Shown here: piece by piece, positions 19,301-24,880 of the stretch | Layout: each line of letters opens with the position of its first letter | Numbering within the stretch: the first letter of the stretch is position 1 | Source of the DNA: JAEUSG01 sp964590225 | GTDB taxonomy: Bacteria; Fibrobacterota; OXYB2-FULL-49-7; JAEUSG01 | Direction: 5' to 3' | Assembly (NCBI GenBank): GCA_964590225.1 | Contig: CAZPWS010000046.1 | Location: 1-26,044, forward strand | DNA length: 26,044 bases | Program-made: the position numbers and the translations under genes | Notes under the pieces: generated by a model | Seen by the model: the letters and a program-made list of their open reading frames with translations, nothing else | Told to the model about the DNA's origin: nothing | Database searches by the model: none

Positions 19301-21647
19301 AATATGTTTCATAGTTGAACCACCGTGGATTGACACAATTATAATAGTCTATAATGGAAATCCAACTGCCGGCGACACGGTAACGATAACAATAATACTG
19401 CTTGATAAGGCTGGCGATACCATTAAAGATATTTCAAGGCTCCCCGATACATTCGCAATAGAAATTCCCGGCAATATGATTATCGTTGATACTGCCGCCC
19501 CCTATCCAGGAGGCACAACGGTGAAAGTAGTTCCTATTGTAACAGGTCCTGACACTATGATTATAGCCATACCCGTACCTATCAAAGGCGGCGGTATGGA
19601 CACAATTAGAGACACTATAGTCTTTAACATTACACCATCACGACCAGATTCTATTGCCATAATTAAAACTGCCGGCGGAGATACACTCATCGCCGCAGGC
19701 AACGATTTAAGCATAAGTTCAGCAACAGTCGAGATAAGAATATTCGACCAGTATGGAAACTTAATCCCCGCTTCAAGCCCTATTTACGACTCCATATTAA
19801 TTGTTCTATCAGGTGTTATCGATTCAACCGATACTATTCGTACCGGCAGAAACGCATATACAATTACGGTACAAGGTAATACTCAAAGCGGAACGGGACT
19901 TGTTCATGTATCCGTTCCTGCAAGTGGCGGTTACCTAAGAGACACACTTGCAGTTTTTGTATCGGCAGCAATTCAGATACTCTCCCTCTCTACACATGAA
20001 TGGGTACCGGACACAAACGATCTTGGCACTATAAGACAGGTTATCATGTCTGTCTTAAACCTTGATCCTGATTCAATTATTGCAACGGCTGAAAATGGAC
20101 AATCTGGAAAGCTGCGATTATTACATGCCCTAAATAATGGTGGTTTTCCCCAAATGCGTGACGGCTACCTCGACTACTTATCCCTTGTTTTTTCAGCTCC
20201 AGTGGAACTAAATACACAAAACATAAAGGATATTTCATTTAAAGCAGGAATACAAAGAAAAGCAGATACTGAATGGAGGCTAACCGACTCAGCCACTAAC
20301 CGTTCGATATATTTGGAACCTCTTGATGCACCGGTAAATGGCAAACACAAAAATTGGCATATCTGGTTAATAACTAATGCTGACCGCTCTCATGTTGCAG
20401 CGCTGGAGACAGGATACCAGCCAGCCGTAACCTTCATGAACAATGGCATTTTAATAGGCGATGGACGCCCCTTCTACACCTATCCATCAAACCTCGTCAT
20501 CGACTCCGCTGCACCCGTAATTTCAAAAGCGCTCTTTAGAAACAATGCCTGTGATAAGGCTAACCCGAATAACGCTCTTGTAATAACTTTTAGCGAACCG
20601 ATATTGAGCGCCAATATACCACAGCTTGCCGCGCTTACTGCCTTTTCACTATTCGACGGCAACACCAACGACAGCCTTTTCATCCGTTCAATGGCTCTCT
20701 CTGTTAACAGAATTGATTTTGTTGACGACAATAGACTTGCATGGAATTACTCTGGTGAACTTGAAAAAGCAATGGCATTACAAATTTCTGTTGATCGTAC
20801 TAAAGATTCACGGCTCCGTGTTGGCCGATCGAAGGTAAGATTTTCAGTGAACTCTACTAATAAGCAGGTTGTAGATGTGGCCAACAACTCAGCATGTAAG
20901 CTACCATCGAGAGCAGTAACTATTCAGGGGGATATAGCCAACTCAAGCTTCTTGTGCTCAGTTTCGGGACTCAACGAAGTTAATAGGGACGATGCACGAT
21001 GGTTCGGCTGGAGTTCTTCAAGCAGCAGCAGCAATGGGGAACAATATCCACTATTTCCATATTTTGGCTTCTCGATTAATATGGACGAAATTGTAAATAG
21101 ATCACGACTTGTTCAGTTCGGAAGCGAGGTGTTAGTTGGAACCAAGCGATTCGTGATATTTGATCTTGATAGTTCAATATCAGTGATTATATCTGAAGTG
21201 AAAATATTTGATCTAATAGGGAATCTTACAGCTGACCCAACAACACATACGAATCTGAGAAATCAATACACGCTTAAATCTATCAGGAAGTATCTCAATT
21301 TGTTAGATTATTCTTCCCCTGCGAATTTAACAGAAGCAATAATAGAACAAAATTTTGATATTGTACCAGCGTCCAACAATTTCGATCCCGATACTTTAAT
21401 TCCACGATATCCGGCGACTCTGCCCATCGACTATGAATTTATGGTAAGTAATTGCGGTGCCGGAACGGGAACGCCATGCATACCAGCATGGAACTGCTAC
21501 AATCACAGAGGCAGATTGGTGTCGCCTGGTGGATACATCGCTATCCAGAAAATCACCACCCCAGCAGGAAGACAGGAACTAACCCGAAGACTTATTGTTA
21601 AAGGCGGTACATCAAATGAGAATAGCGGTCTAACAAAAGGGAAATAA
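13374..21647 (+). CDS. Giant exported von Willebrand A-domain protein with repeated Ig-like superunits
   Basis: A 2757-residue protein. ATG 13374 is chosen over the upstream in-frame GTG 13332 because it directly opens a signal peptide (residues 1-24, ending VFPQ) and follows a G-rich stretch (13362-13366). Residues about 70-295 form a von Willebrand A domain with an intact metal site, VAILTDNSSSMS, plus VIIALTDGADNA. From about residue 400 to 1865 a superunit of roughly 480 residues recurs three times, marked by LVIRDTTNYDTTDVVA, IRIVDTTDYDTLD and LVIKDITDYDTVDVVA. Residues about 1983-2205 hold two further Ig-like domains. Two SbsA-like segments follow (LVFSAPVELN near 2271 and LVITFSEPIL near 2402), then a seven-serine run near 2547 and a FlgD-like end (WNCYNHRGRLVSPGGYIA). 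There is no LPxTG or transmembrane anchor. A cell-surface adhesin or fibre is inferred; export is probably by a secretion system reading the C-terminus. Confidence 0.85.
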   Translation: MKTTTSTKLILTLSLFFAISVFPQSDSTAKIWVSRSVAQDTIYYEGAPDSSIATVSLKAWASGDSIFTGQPIDVAILTDNSSSMSQRTPGTRDWIPPISRIQGTYNASVNFIDSFMNTNDRIAHLRFCRIVDTPYAFSTNFSAVKARMDTTIDGTGRVNGVNHDGTALWTGILTSIRYVMANRRPGIQPVIIALTDGADNASGSYGSYWRSWMPNLGSTQTRAVDSVVKVLDSIRNALGPNAIKVFTINLGVTTGSTYMQRIAAAGNGSWAYSATGTDLDSIFQNIGQRLSDVVGRSISPGVPVLIDVLGPGIHYVPGSFSYRTGIGFVTPSFNIDTVNGFTRLSFGADTIRLEHFLDIQYQITASMSKPDIFKDSLMRTNNTFGDAANYSLLQYKDIKDTVISRPIERNWVSVKSGISGLFLSESLSTIAPPSATKLIPLIYSYSTPAVYPSTTLFSILRQQATNVTQLTSVSAQWFFQPNAGWTAPHYNGIQAAARDVEITVPYNYADQDTLSIQFSHRGRTFSDYLVFSSSDSSTAEYIVGIAIDNDTIQPGFINPPRLVITGNRSQLNSSSFSVPLFSRAITNRNNVLPIASTWSIEQFNAASFYLSPIFQGTHTQRTLSFNLPEAGFTQSDSGIIRITDGSFTFALYLVIRDTTNYDTTDVVAIYNNFYNGYSPTIEAAYQLQMSNTSMNAFLGDTITLYALRFDSNGAAINYLGMANATWQINGGTPTIGPQINFTSQNALQTDRITVTYVNEWGRTLTSTFTINWGFGRERYLFIESQPGELGSSAQSPLDSISIQAGATDTIRGIYAVIRDEYGFCVDDGNSTNSTIWGFGNPAALTYLSIPGPTDSTTACWIYKKESPAEPTAFFLTANGLQSAGIEGKKDSLKVRLVNYNYSHIEIVAGGYFQGFVPGDIIPRNTVLQTGCDRSVRVYVHAIYNDSMYDIKPVFWSNSAASAINPEANFFGVYYSISPIAYSPLDTVFAHFITDNGVSIFDTLLFSVDYPTTASVRIDTSKGTASGVRTVEVVGNLSQLRSKTIRLYSFAKPTCPQMPEQPAFGAWSSTVTDPWIVPFVNKNSTCSLVIPLSAIPVSKGNHSLTGTILFRDLNLTDIITIRIVDTTDYDTLDCLIPDTTTIPSVTTFDSYLQKRFSTTYTMRAGDTINLLSRFYDINAIPNNSGLIPKYVGTDTVRWEIRTGVTSPSFQIGSRLKHTRTVSGTIDTIVVTYPSALRANLPAADYPIGVSELSHKVIVHWIPAAANNIRLSLSDLPSATPLLNDTITLSDTEDSVTLYAIVYDYYGNVVSNADKQLWSTDSATWLDLPTTETHIGTIVRKAAPPFLALFRVEALLPGNSYLGSGIYSPLQNLTTYAYIKTGNFTIDQLSIISGSAQPLQTTLGRTINAGDSIENSDTLLVQSCDETVTLQALVHSTNPALGNNGWFNQAIQWIDTISTSIASNYNYSPDNSFRRFFVKANHLSFSKTIHFKILPEYARSLSIIPTTNDKRFVVEGDTTRIRQASLQLTARLTTNCGRSVDTTVQWSTHGFSFAYWLFDFQYQLGSAQSSSKMLSFTAISRDTLPQSDSGYIVITYTDNASYPVKTFRDTVKLVIKDITDYDTVDVVALVPYTTYRETVDKDGLYDAYNSARTLTVAAGDNLQISPLLYDINANGMKYIGIGKIPGRNYYTEWFLNGVQQFRPDTLFSYIVNTVKTDTIVSVVRGGDGHVIASDTMIINWTPGRGRHIHLESQPGATNVPPSPIDTLVMTGLTQSDTIYAVIRDEFYNFVSNAKVTRWTMTPASYYNYLQIPPANYPTNEGTLLKLSSPETAEIFAFIGRIERNTEIAGIIIGTVSRDTTFVKLSPYDYSAISLVSATTNIEDTNGTKYGIGASIPSNTVLKLTALEDPITVRALLLRNDTTAWESQPVSWRVSGSSVQETILPTGTSASLTPLRASISPDTLFALKLTANGDTLTDTICFIVEPPWIDTIIIVYNGNPTAGDTVTITIILLDKAGDTIKDISRLPDTFAIEIPGNMIIVDTAAPYPGGTTVKVVPIVTGPDTMIIAIPVPIKGGGMDTIRDTIVFNITPSRPDSIAIIKTAGGDTLIAAGNDLSISSATVEIRIFDQYGNLIPASSPIYDSILIVLSGVIDSTDTIRTGRNAYTITVQGNTQSGTGLVHVSVPASGGYLRDTLAVFVSAAIQILSLSTHEWVPDTNDLGTIRQVIMSVLNLDPDSIIATAENGQSGKLRLLHALNNGGFPQMRDGYLDYLSLVFSAPVELNTQNIKDISFKAGIQRKADTEWRLTDSATNRSIYLEPLDAPVNGKHKNWHIWLITNADRSHVAALETGYQPAVTFMNNGILIGDGRPFYTYPSNLVIDSAAPVISKALFRNNACDKANPNNALVITFSEPILSANIPQLAALTAFSLFDGNTNDSLFIRSMALSVNRIDFVDDNRLAWNYSGELEKAMALQISVDRTKDSRLRVGRSKVRFSVNSTNKQVVDVANNSACKLPSRAVTIQGDIANSSFLCSVSGLNEVNRDDARWFGWSSSSSSSNGEQYPLFPYFGFSINMDEIVNRSRLVQFGSEVLVGTKRFVIFDLDSSISVIISEVKIFDLIGNLTADPTTHTNLRNQYTLKSIRKYLNLLDYSSPANLTEAIIEQNFDIVPASNNFDPDTLIPRYPATLPIDYEFMVSNCGAGTGTPCIPAWNCYNHRGRLVSPGGYIAIQKITTPAGRQELTRRLIVKGGTSNENSGLTKGK
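14580..18970 (+). repeat. Diverged tandem protein repeat, three superunits of about 1.45 kb
   Basis: Three sets of landmark motifs recur in the same order with a constant spacing. The D-x-T-x-Y-D-T motif lies near 15335, 16740 and 18210. The segment around RYLFIESQPGE, IRLSLSDLPS and HIHLESQPGA lies near 15700, 17165 and 18600. The unit boundaries around IEIVAGGY, LSIISGSA and ISLVSATT lie near 16080, 17525 and 18975. The period is about 1440-1460 bases (about 480 residues), probably four Ig-like domains per unit. The DNA is too diverged to align base by base, so the duplications are old. A partial fourth copy may run to about 19320. Confidence 0.7.
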
Positions 21648-21653
21648 AATGGC

Positions 21654-21676
21654 AGCTAAGACGAGTAGCTATTTTT
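21654..21676 (+). terminator. Weak hairpin after the giant gene
   Basis: AGCTA (21654-21658) pairs with TAGCT (21666-21670) and is followed by five T (21672-21676), six bases after the stop codon. The five-pair AT-rich stem is weak, so termination here is only possible. Confidence 0.3.
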
Positions 21677-21782
21677 AGATCTTTTCGTATTCTCGTCTGT
21701 TCAGAAATATGATTAATGGACAAACACCGGTTATTTCTTTAAAAAACACCAGATCTTCTCTCTCATGAGTCGCTGTTGACAT
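21675..21782 (-). CDS. Possible 35-residue ORF with a strong Shine-Dalgarno
   Basis: ATG at 21782 is preceded by AAAGGAGGT with five bases between, an almost ideal ribosome site and very like that of the 61-residue ORF at 22684. The product begins MSTATHEREDLVFF, continues through ITGVCPLIIFLN and ends RREYEKI. It has no recognised domain. It may be a genuine small protein or the surviving start of a decayed gene. Its stop lies in the T-run of the hairpin after the giant gene. No good promoter is visible upstream. Confidence 0.35.
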   Translation of the reverse strand: MSTATHEREDLVFFKEITGVCPLIIFLNRREYEKI

Positions 21783-21982
21783 GCACAACCTCCTTTGTAA
21801 CGGCTATTGAGGTATGCAAACGAAACACCAATCAGACAGATCTAATACAACTATTTAGTATATATAGAGATACAAAAAAACATAATGTTATTGTTATTGG
21901 TATTGGCGGACAATCTTTTCCATCTCTTATGAAGCTTTTTCCTGACTTCTAACATTTAGTGCGGTAAAGAGCCTGTTTCATA
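21783..21982. other. Gene-poor stretch, possible decayed coding sequence on the + strand
   Basis: No intact gene is seen. One + strand frame stays open from about 21743 to 21952 without a convincing start, ending in HNVIVIGIGGQSFPSLMKLF then PDF-stop. A shift of one base would continue it as LTFSAVKSLFHKS up to the insertion-sequence relic. The pattern faintly recalls the C-terminal part of type I 3-dehydroquinate dehydratase, but too weakly to assign. Confidence 0.2.
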
Positions 21983-22499
21983 AATCCTAAATTCCTCAGT
22001 TGAAATCCATTTTTTACTACGGTGAGCTGGCCATTTGAGATAATGCTATCTTTGGCAGTGCAATATTGTCAATATTTAATTTTAACAAGGTTGAAAAATC
22101 GAACGAAGATACTCCACAAATTATAGCTCAAAATTGTCATCCGTGCTGCAAATTCAGTAACACAAAGCTTCTTGGAACAAAACCCCTCAAGCCCCCATTG
22201 ATTTTTCATCTCATCAAATATGTTTTCACTATTAGTAACATACGCCCCATATTCATATTGACAAATACCTAATAAGGTACAACTCTCAGTAGGACTTTTT
22301 TCTTCAATCAATTTGCGAGAAACTACCACACGCCGACTTCGAGTCCAGCCTCGTAGTTTCAAAACTCTATCTGCAACTTGTGTGACCCCAAACCCACTTT
22401 CACCAGTCCACTCTTCATCCTTTACCAATAAAATAGCTTCATGCACACGCCTACTTAAACTGTCAATAAAAACAGTTATCAACTGAAGAATTTAGGATT
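21983..22499. mobile_element. IS1380-like insertion-sequence relic, internally deleted
   Basis: A 517-bp segment is bounded by inverted repeats at 21983-22003 and 22479-22499 that match at 20 of 21 positions (outer end AATCCTAAATTC). The four bases outside the ends are CATA on the left and CATT on the right, a probable target duplication with one change. Inside is a C-terminal transposase fragment on the minus strand. Full IS1380-type elements are about 1.6-1.7 kb, so most of the transposase gene has been lost while both ends survive. It lies immediately after the stop of a 61-residue ORF. Confidence 0.75.
22069..22482 (-). pseudogene. Transposase fragment, IS1380 family (DDE)
   Basis: The 137-codon frame encodes only the C-terminal third of a transposase. 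Recognisable segments are GWTRSRRVVVSRK, YEYGAYVTN, ENIFDEMKNQWGLEGFCSKK and ILSYNLWSIFVRFF. These match the end of IS1380-type DDE transposases, where the catalytic Glu stands in the E-N-x-F-D-E-x-K-N-Q-W-G block. The stretch normally linking YVTN to that block, with a Tyr-Arg-x-Arg-Ala-Asp motif, is missing, so there is an internal deletion as well as loss of the N-terminal two thirds. It is certainly inactive. The first codons lie inside the right inverted repeat region, which confirms that the frame is a remnant rather than a gene start. Confidence 0.8.
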
Positions 22500-22684
22500 C
22501 ATTCTTTTTGTAACTCTAAAAACTTTTCAACCGATGATGTTGTCCACAGGTCTATTGTGAGGTTCATTATATCCTCACCATTTATTACTGCATCACGCAC
22601 TGGACGACCACCGAGAAATGGGATGTACTGCTCCTGTAGAAGCACCTTTAAGTGCTCATGATACGCCATCTTGGCACGCGTCAT
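22499..22684 (-). CDS. Small protein of unknown function (61 residues)
   Basis: ATG 22684 follows CAAGGAGGT with a short spacing, one of the best ribosome sites in the window, and is preferred to an upstream in-frame start. The product begins MTRAKMAYHEHLKVLLQEQY, contains FLGGRPVRDAVINGEDIMNL and ends TSSVEKFLELQKE. It is soluble, with no signal peptide and no domain I recognise. A sigma28-like promoter lies about 30 bp upstream, which would place it in a motility regulon. Its TGA stop is formed exactly at the edge of the insertion-sequence relic. Rebuilding the empty site with a 4-bp duplication gives the same stop, so the reading frame is probably complete. It is the next gene after GH20 on the same strand. 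Confidence 0.55.
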   Translation of the reverse strand: MTRAKMAYHEHLKVLLQEQYIPFLGGRPVRDAVINGEDIMNLTIDLWTTSSVEKFLELQKE

Positions 22685-22712
22685 ATGAACCTCCTTGTTC
22701 ACGCGGTTACCT

Positions 22713-22741
22713 TGAGATTATCGGCACCTTAAACCGGAAAA
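22713..22741 (-). promoter_or_regulatory. Sigma28 (FliA/SigD)-like promoter
   Basis: On the minus strand TAAATTTT is followed, after 12 bases, by a perfect GCCGATAA. Counted as TAAA-N16-GCCGATAA this is within the N14-16 range reported for flagellar sigma factors, and the -10 octamer is the consensus. It lies between the GH20 stop and the 61-residue ORF. Coordinates are approximate by one or two bases. Confidence 0.5.
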
Positions 22742-22757
22742 TTTAGCGTTTTTGTTC

Positions 22758-24659
22758 TCAATTTATAGGACATGGATTATTACCGTAGCAGGCCTGATAC
22801 CAATGTTCTGCCAGCCTCCCCTTCTGATTGTCTGGAAGCAAGCGCAAAGTTTTACCCTCAAGCTCTGGCAATGACTCAATATCTCTCGATAAATATGCCG
22901 ATAGCCGTTCCATAACACTTTCGATGCGCAAAATCAGCCCACCATACCGCTGTTCCAAAATATTCCAGCCCTGAATTTTATAATTCCTTGACCATGACTC
23001 TTTATGCACCCTATATAGTTTTTCAACTTCGCGCCTGATAAAAGGCAGATCACGGTTTATGAGTTCCTTCAGTTTTTTCTTGTCCTTTTTCTGATAGGCT
23101 TTTTTTAATCGTGATGGAAAATCAGCTTTGACAGATAAAACCCGACACAGTTGCGCAGGAAGGAGTAGCCTACTATTAAATCCCTTTGCATTCCTTTTAA
23201 GAGAAGTCGCAAGTTCATTGTAAATACCTTGATAATAGTTATTGAGAGAAATGCCATTTAAGTCGGCCTGCGTTATACCATAAACTGGATCTTCCCACAA
23301 AAGATGCTTTGATGGATTTCCATTAAGATTAGTAAACTTCGGTGGTGTATCAATACGGCCAGCAGCGCTCCACTCCTTATACAAAACCCCACAAGAACCC
23401 ATCAGGTTATCTGCAAGTCGAGTTTCAGAAAATTGGCCATTAAAAGCAAAATCAGCATAATATTGCAGCATAGGCATAGCAGAAAAATGGTCACACTCAT
23501 TGCCATCATCACCCCACGCTGTCATAATTATATCCCTCACCCCCTCCTCCAACGAGACCTCAAGCGCAGGAACAATTGTTGCCTTGGCGTATGGATAATT
23601 TGACCAAAAACGCCCCCATGTTTGCACACCAGGAGCCATGCTTGTATCGGGATTTAGTGATTGGTGCAGTCGCAGATGTTCCCTATATCTCTCCTTATCA
23701 AAAGTATAATAATCCCAATCGACAAGCTGAATTTCCTGTGGTACTTGCTTTTTGAGATTAGGCGGCAAGCTCTTTATGGCAGGATCGCGGTAATCACCGG
23801 TTTTTGAAAGTGGACGGAAATACATGTCGCCCCACATGATTGGCCGCAACCCCATTTTCTTAAGCATTGCCCTGACCTTTGGAAAGTGGCGGGCAATTAA
23901 TTCGTGCGGTGATCGGTAGCCATTTTGTTTTAAATAGCTACCAAGACCGAGATCCCAAGCCTCGTCCATTCCAATATGAACCTTATTAGATTTGAACGGC
24001 GCAACCGCTGCTTTAATCATTTTTTCAATAAGTGCATAAGTTTCCGGCTCATCAACCAATAAAACGGTTTCGGTATCCTTTACTTTTTTATATACCTGAT
24101 ACTGCAATATCCGTTTTAGGTGAGCAAGGGTCTGGATGCAGGGAAACATCTCGATACCAAGAGTTGCCGCGTAGCGATCAAGTTCCATCAGCTCCTTTTT
24201 GGAGTAAGCACCAAGATTGTAGCCAAAGTAAGGTTCTCCAGCTACCTCGTATGCCGTCTCGTTGTAAAGCATAAAACTGTTAAGTCCCATTAATGCAAGA
24301 CGCGCGAGATACTCTTTTAGCGCTTCGACAGTCATAACAGCGTTTCGAGAAACATCAAGCATCATATTTAAGCTGTCAAATCTCTGTTTCTCTTTAACTG
24401 GTGATATTTTCCCGTCCTTACAGAGCGCAGCAACCATTAATCCTACCGCCCTATATGCTTGGTTAAGCGATTTATAATGAACAACGAATCCAGTTTCGCC
24501 TTTTACTATTACTGGTCCTTCATTTCCTCTTATAAACTCAACAGCGAACTGTTTACCCCCTATGCTTTTAAAGGATAGAGGAACAAGGCCGGAAAGAATT
24601 TTGAGCCCTTCATGCAATTCAGACGGGGTATCGTGCAGATTGACACATATTGATTTCAT
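22758..24659 (-). CDS. Glycoside hydrolase family 20-type beta-N-acetylhexosaminidase, cytoplasmic
   Basis: A 633-residue enzyme of the GH20/hexosaminidase D kind, removing terminal beta-linked N-acetylhexosamines by substrate-assisted catalysis. An N-terminal alpha/beta domain (about 1-105) precedes a TIM barrel opening with FDSLNMMLDVSRNAVMTVEA. The catalytic Asp-Glu pair is in KVHIGMDEAWDLGLG (about residues 224-238), and barrel strands continue with LRPIMWGDMYFR, IQLVDWDYYTFD and DIIMTAWGDDGNE. A helical C-terminal part, rich in Lys and Arg, runs from about 460. ATG 24659 has AAAGGTGA at proper distance and is preferred over an in-frame start eight codons earlier. No signal peptide is present, so it probably acts on imported chitin or peptidoglycan fragments or glycan-derived oligosaccharides. 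It starts only 22 nt after the tRNA terminator. Confidence 0.85.
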   Translation of the reverse strand: MKSICVNLHDTPSELHEGLKILSGLVPLSFKSIGGKQFAVEFIRGNEGPVIVKGETGFVVHYKSLNQAYRAVGLMVAALCKDGKISPVKEKQRFDSLNMMLDVSRNAVMTVEALKEYLARLALMGLNSFMLYNETAYEVAGEPYFGYNLGAYSKKELMELDRYAATLGIEMFPCIQTLAHLKRILQYQVYKKVKDTETVLLVDEPETYALIEKMIKAAVAPFKSNKVHIGMDEAWDLGLGSYLKQNGYRSPHELIARHFPKVRAMLKKMGLRPIMWGDMYFRPLSKTGDYRDPAIKSLPPNLKKQVPQEIQLVDWDYYTFDKERYREHLRLHQSLNPDTSMAPGVQTWGRFWSNYPYAKATIVPALEVSLEEGVRDIIMTAWGDDGNECDHFSAMPMLQYYADFAFNGQFSETRLADNLMGSCGVLYKEWSAAGRIDTPPKFTNLNGNPSKHLLWEDPVYGITQADLNGISLNNYYQGIYNELATSLKRNAKGFNSRLLLPAQLCRVLSVKADFPSRLKKAYQKKDKKKLKELINRDLPFIRREVEKLYRVHKESWSRNYKIQGWNILEQRYGGLILRIESVMERLSAYLSRDIESLPELEGKTLRLLPDNQKGRLAEHWYQACYGNNPCPIN

Positions 24660-24681
24660 GCTTTCACCTTTCTGTAAATAC

Positions 24682-24720
24682 AAAAAAAAGCAGCGGCAAT
24701 TTTCAAACCACTGCTTTTTT
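24682..24720 (-). terminator. Intrinsic terminator of tRNA-Glu, potentially bidirectional
   Basis: On the minus strand GCAGTGG pairs with CCGCTGC (seven pairs with one G-U) around an 11-base AT-rich loop and is followed by eight T. The other strand has six T after the same stem. It lies directly after the tRNA and 22 bases before the GH20 start codon, so that gene either depends on read-through or uses a promoter overlapping the hairpin. Confidence 0.85.
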
Positions 24721-24794
24721 GGTAGCCCGTAGGGGAATCGAACCCCTGTTACAGGAATGAAAATCCTGCGTCCTAACCCCTGAACGAACGGGCC
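24720..24794 (-). tRNA. tRNA-Glu (anticodon TTC), CCA encoded
   Basis: A complete cloverleaf of 75 nt including an encoded CCA. The acceptor stem is GGCCCGT with ACGGGCT (one G-U at the end). The D arm contains GGGGTTAGGACGC. The anticodon stem CAGGA/TCCTG holds the loop TTTTCAT with anticodon TTC. The T arm AGGGG-TTCGATT-CCCCT is perfect. It reads GAA and GAG codons. Confidence 0.97.
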
Positions 24795-24806
24795 AAAAGT
24801 TGTGAG

Positions 24807-24835
24807 AATATAAACAATGGCTTGGATATATTCAA
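24807..24835 (-). promoter_or_regulatory. Promoter of tRNA-Glu
   Basis: On the minus strand TTGAAT (24835-24830), a 17-bp spacer and TATATT (24812-24807) sit about a dozen bases before the mature 5' end of the tRNA, giving a short 5' leader for RNase P removal. Confidence 0.65.
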
Positions 24836-24880
24836 GACTTAAGAAAGAATTTTTATATAACCAGCAGAATCACCTTATGT

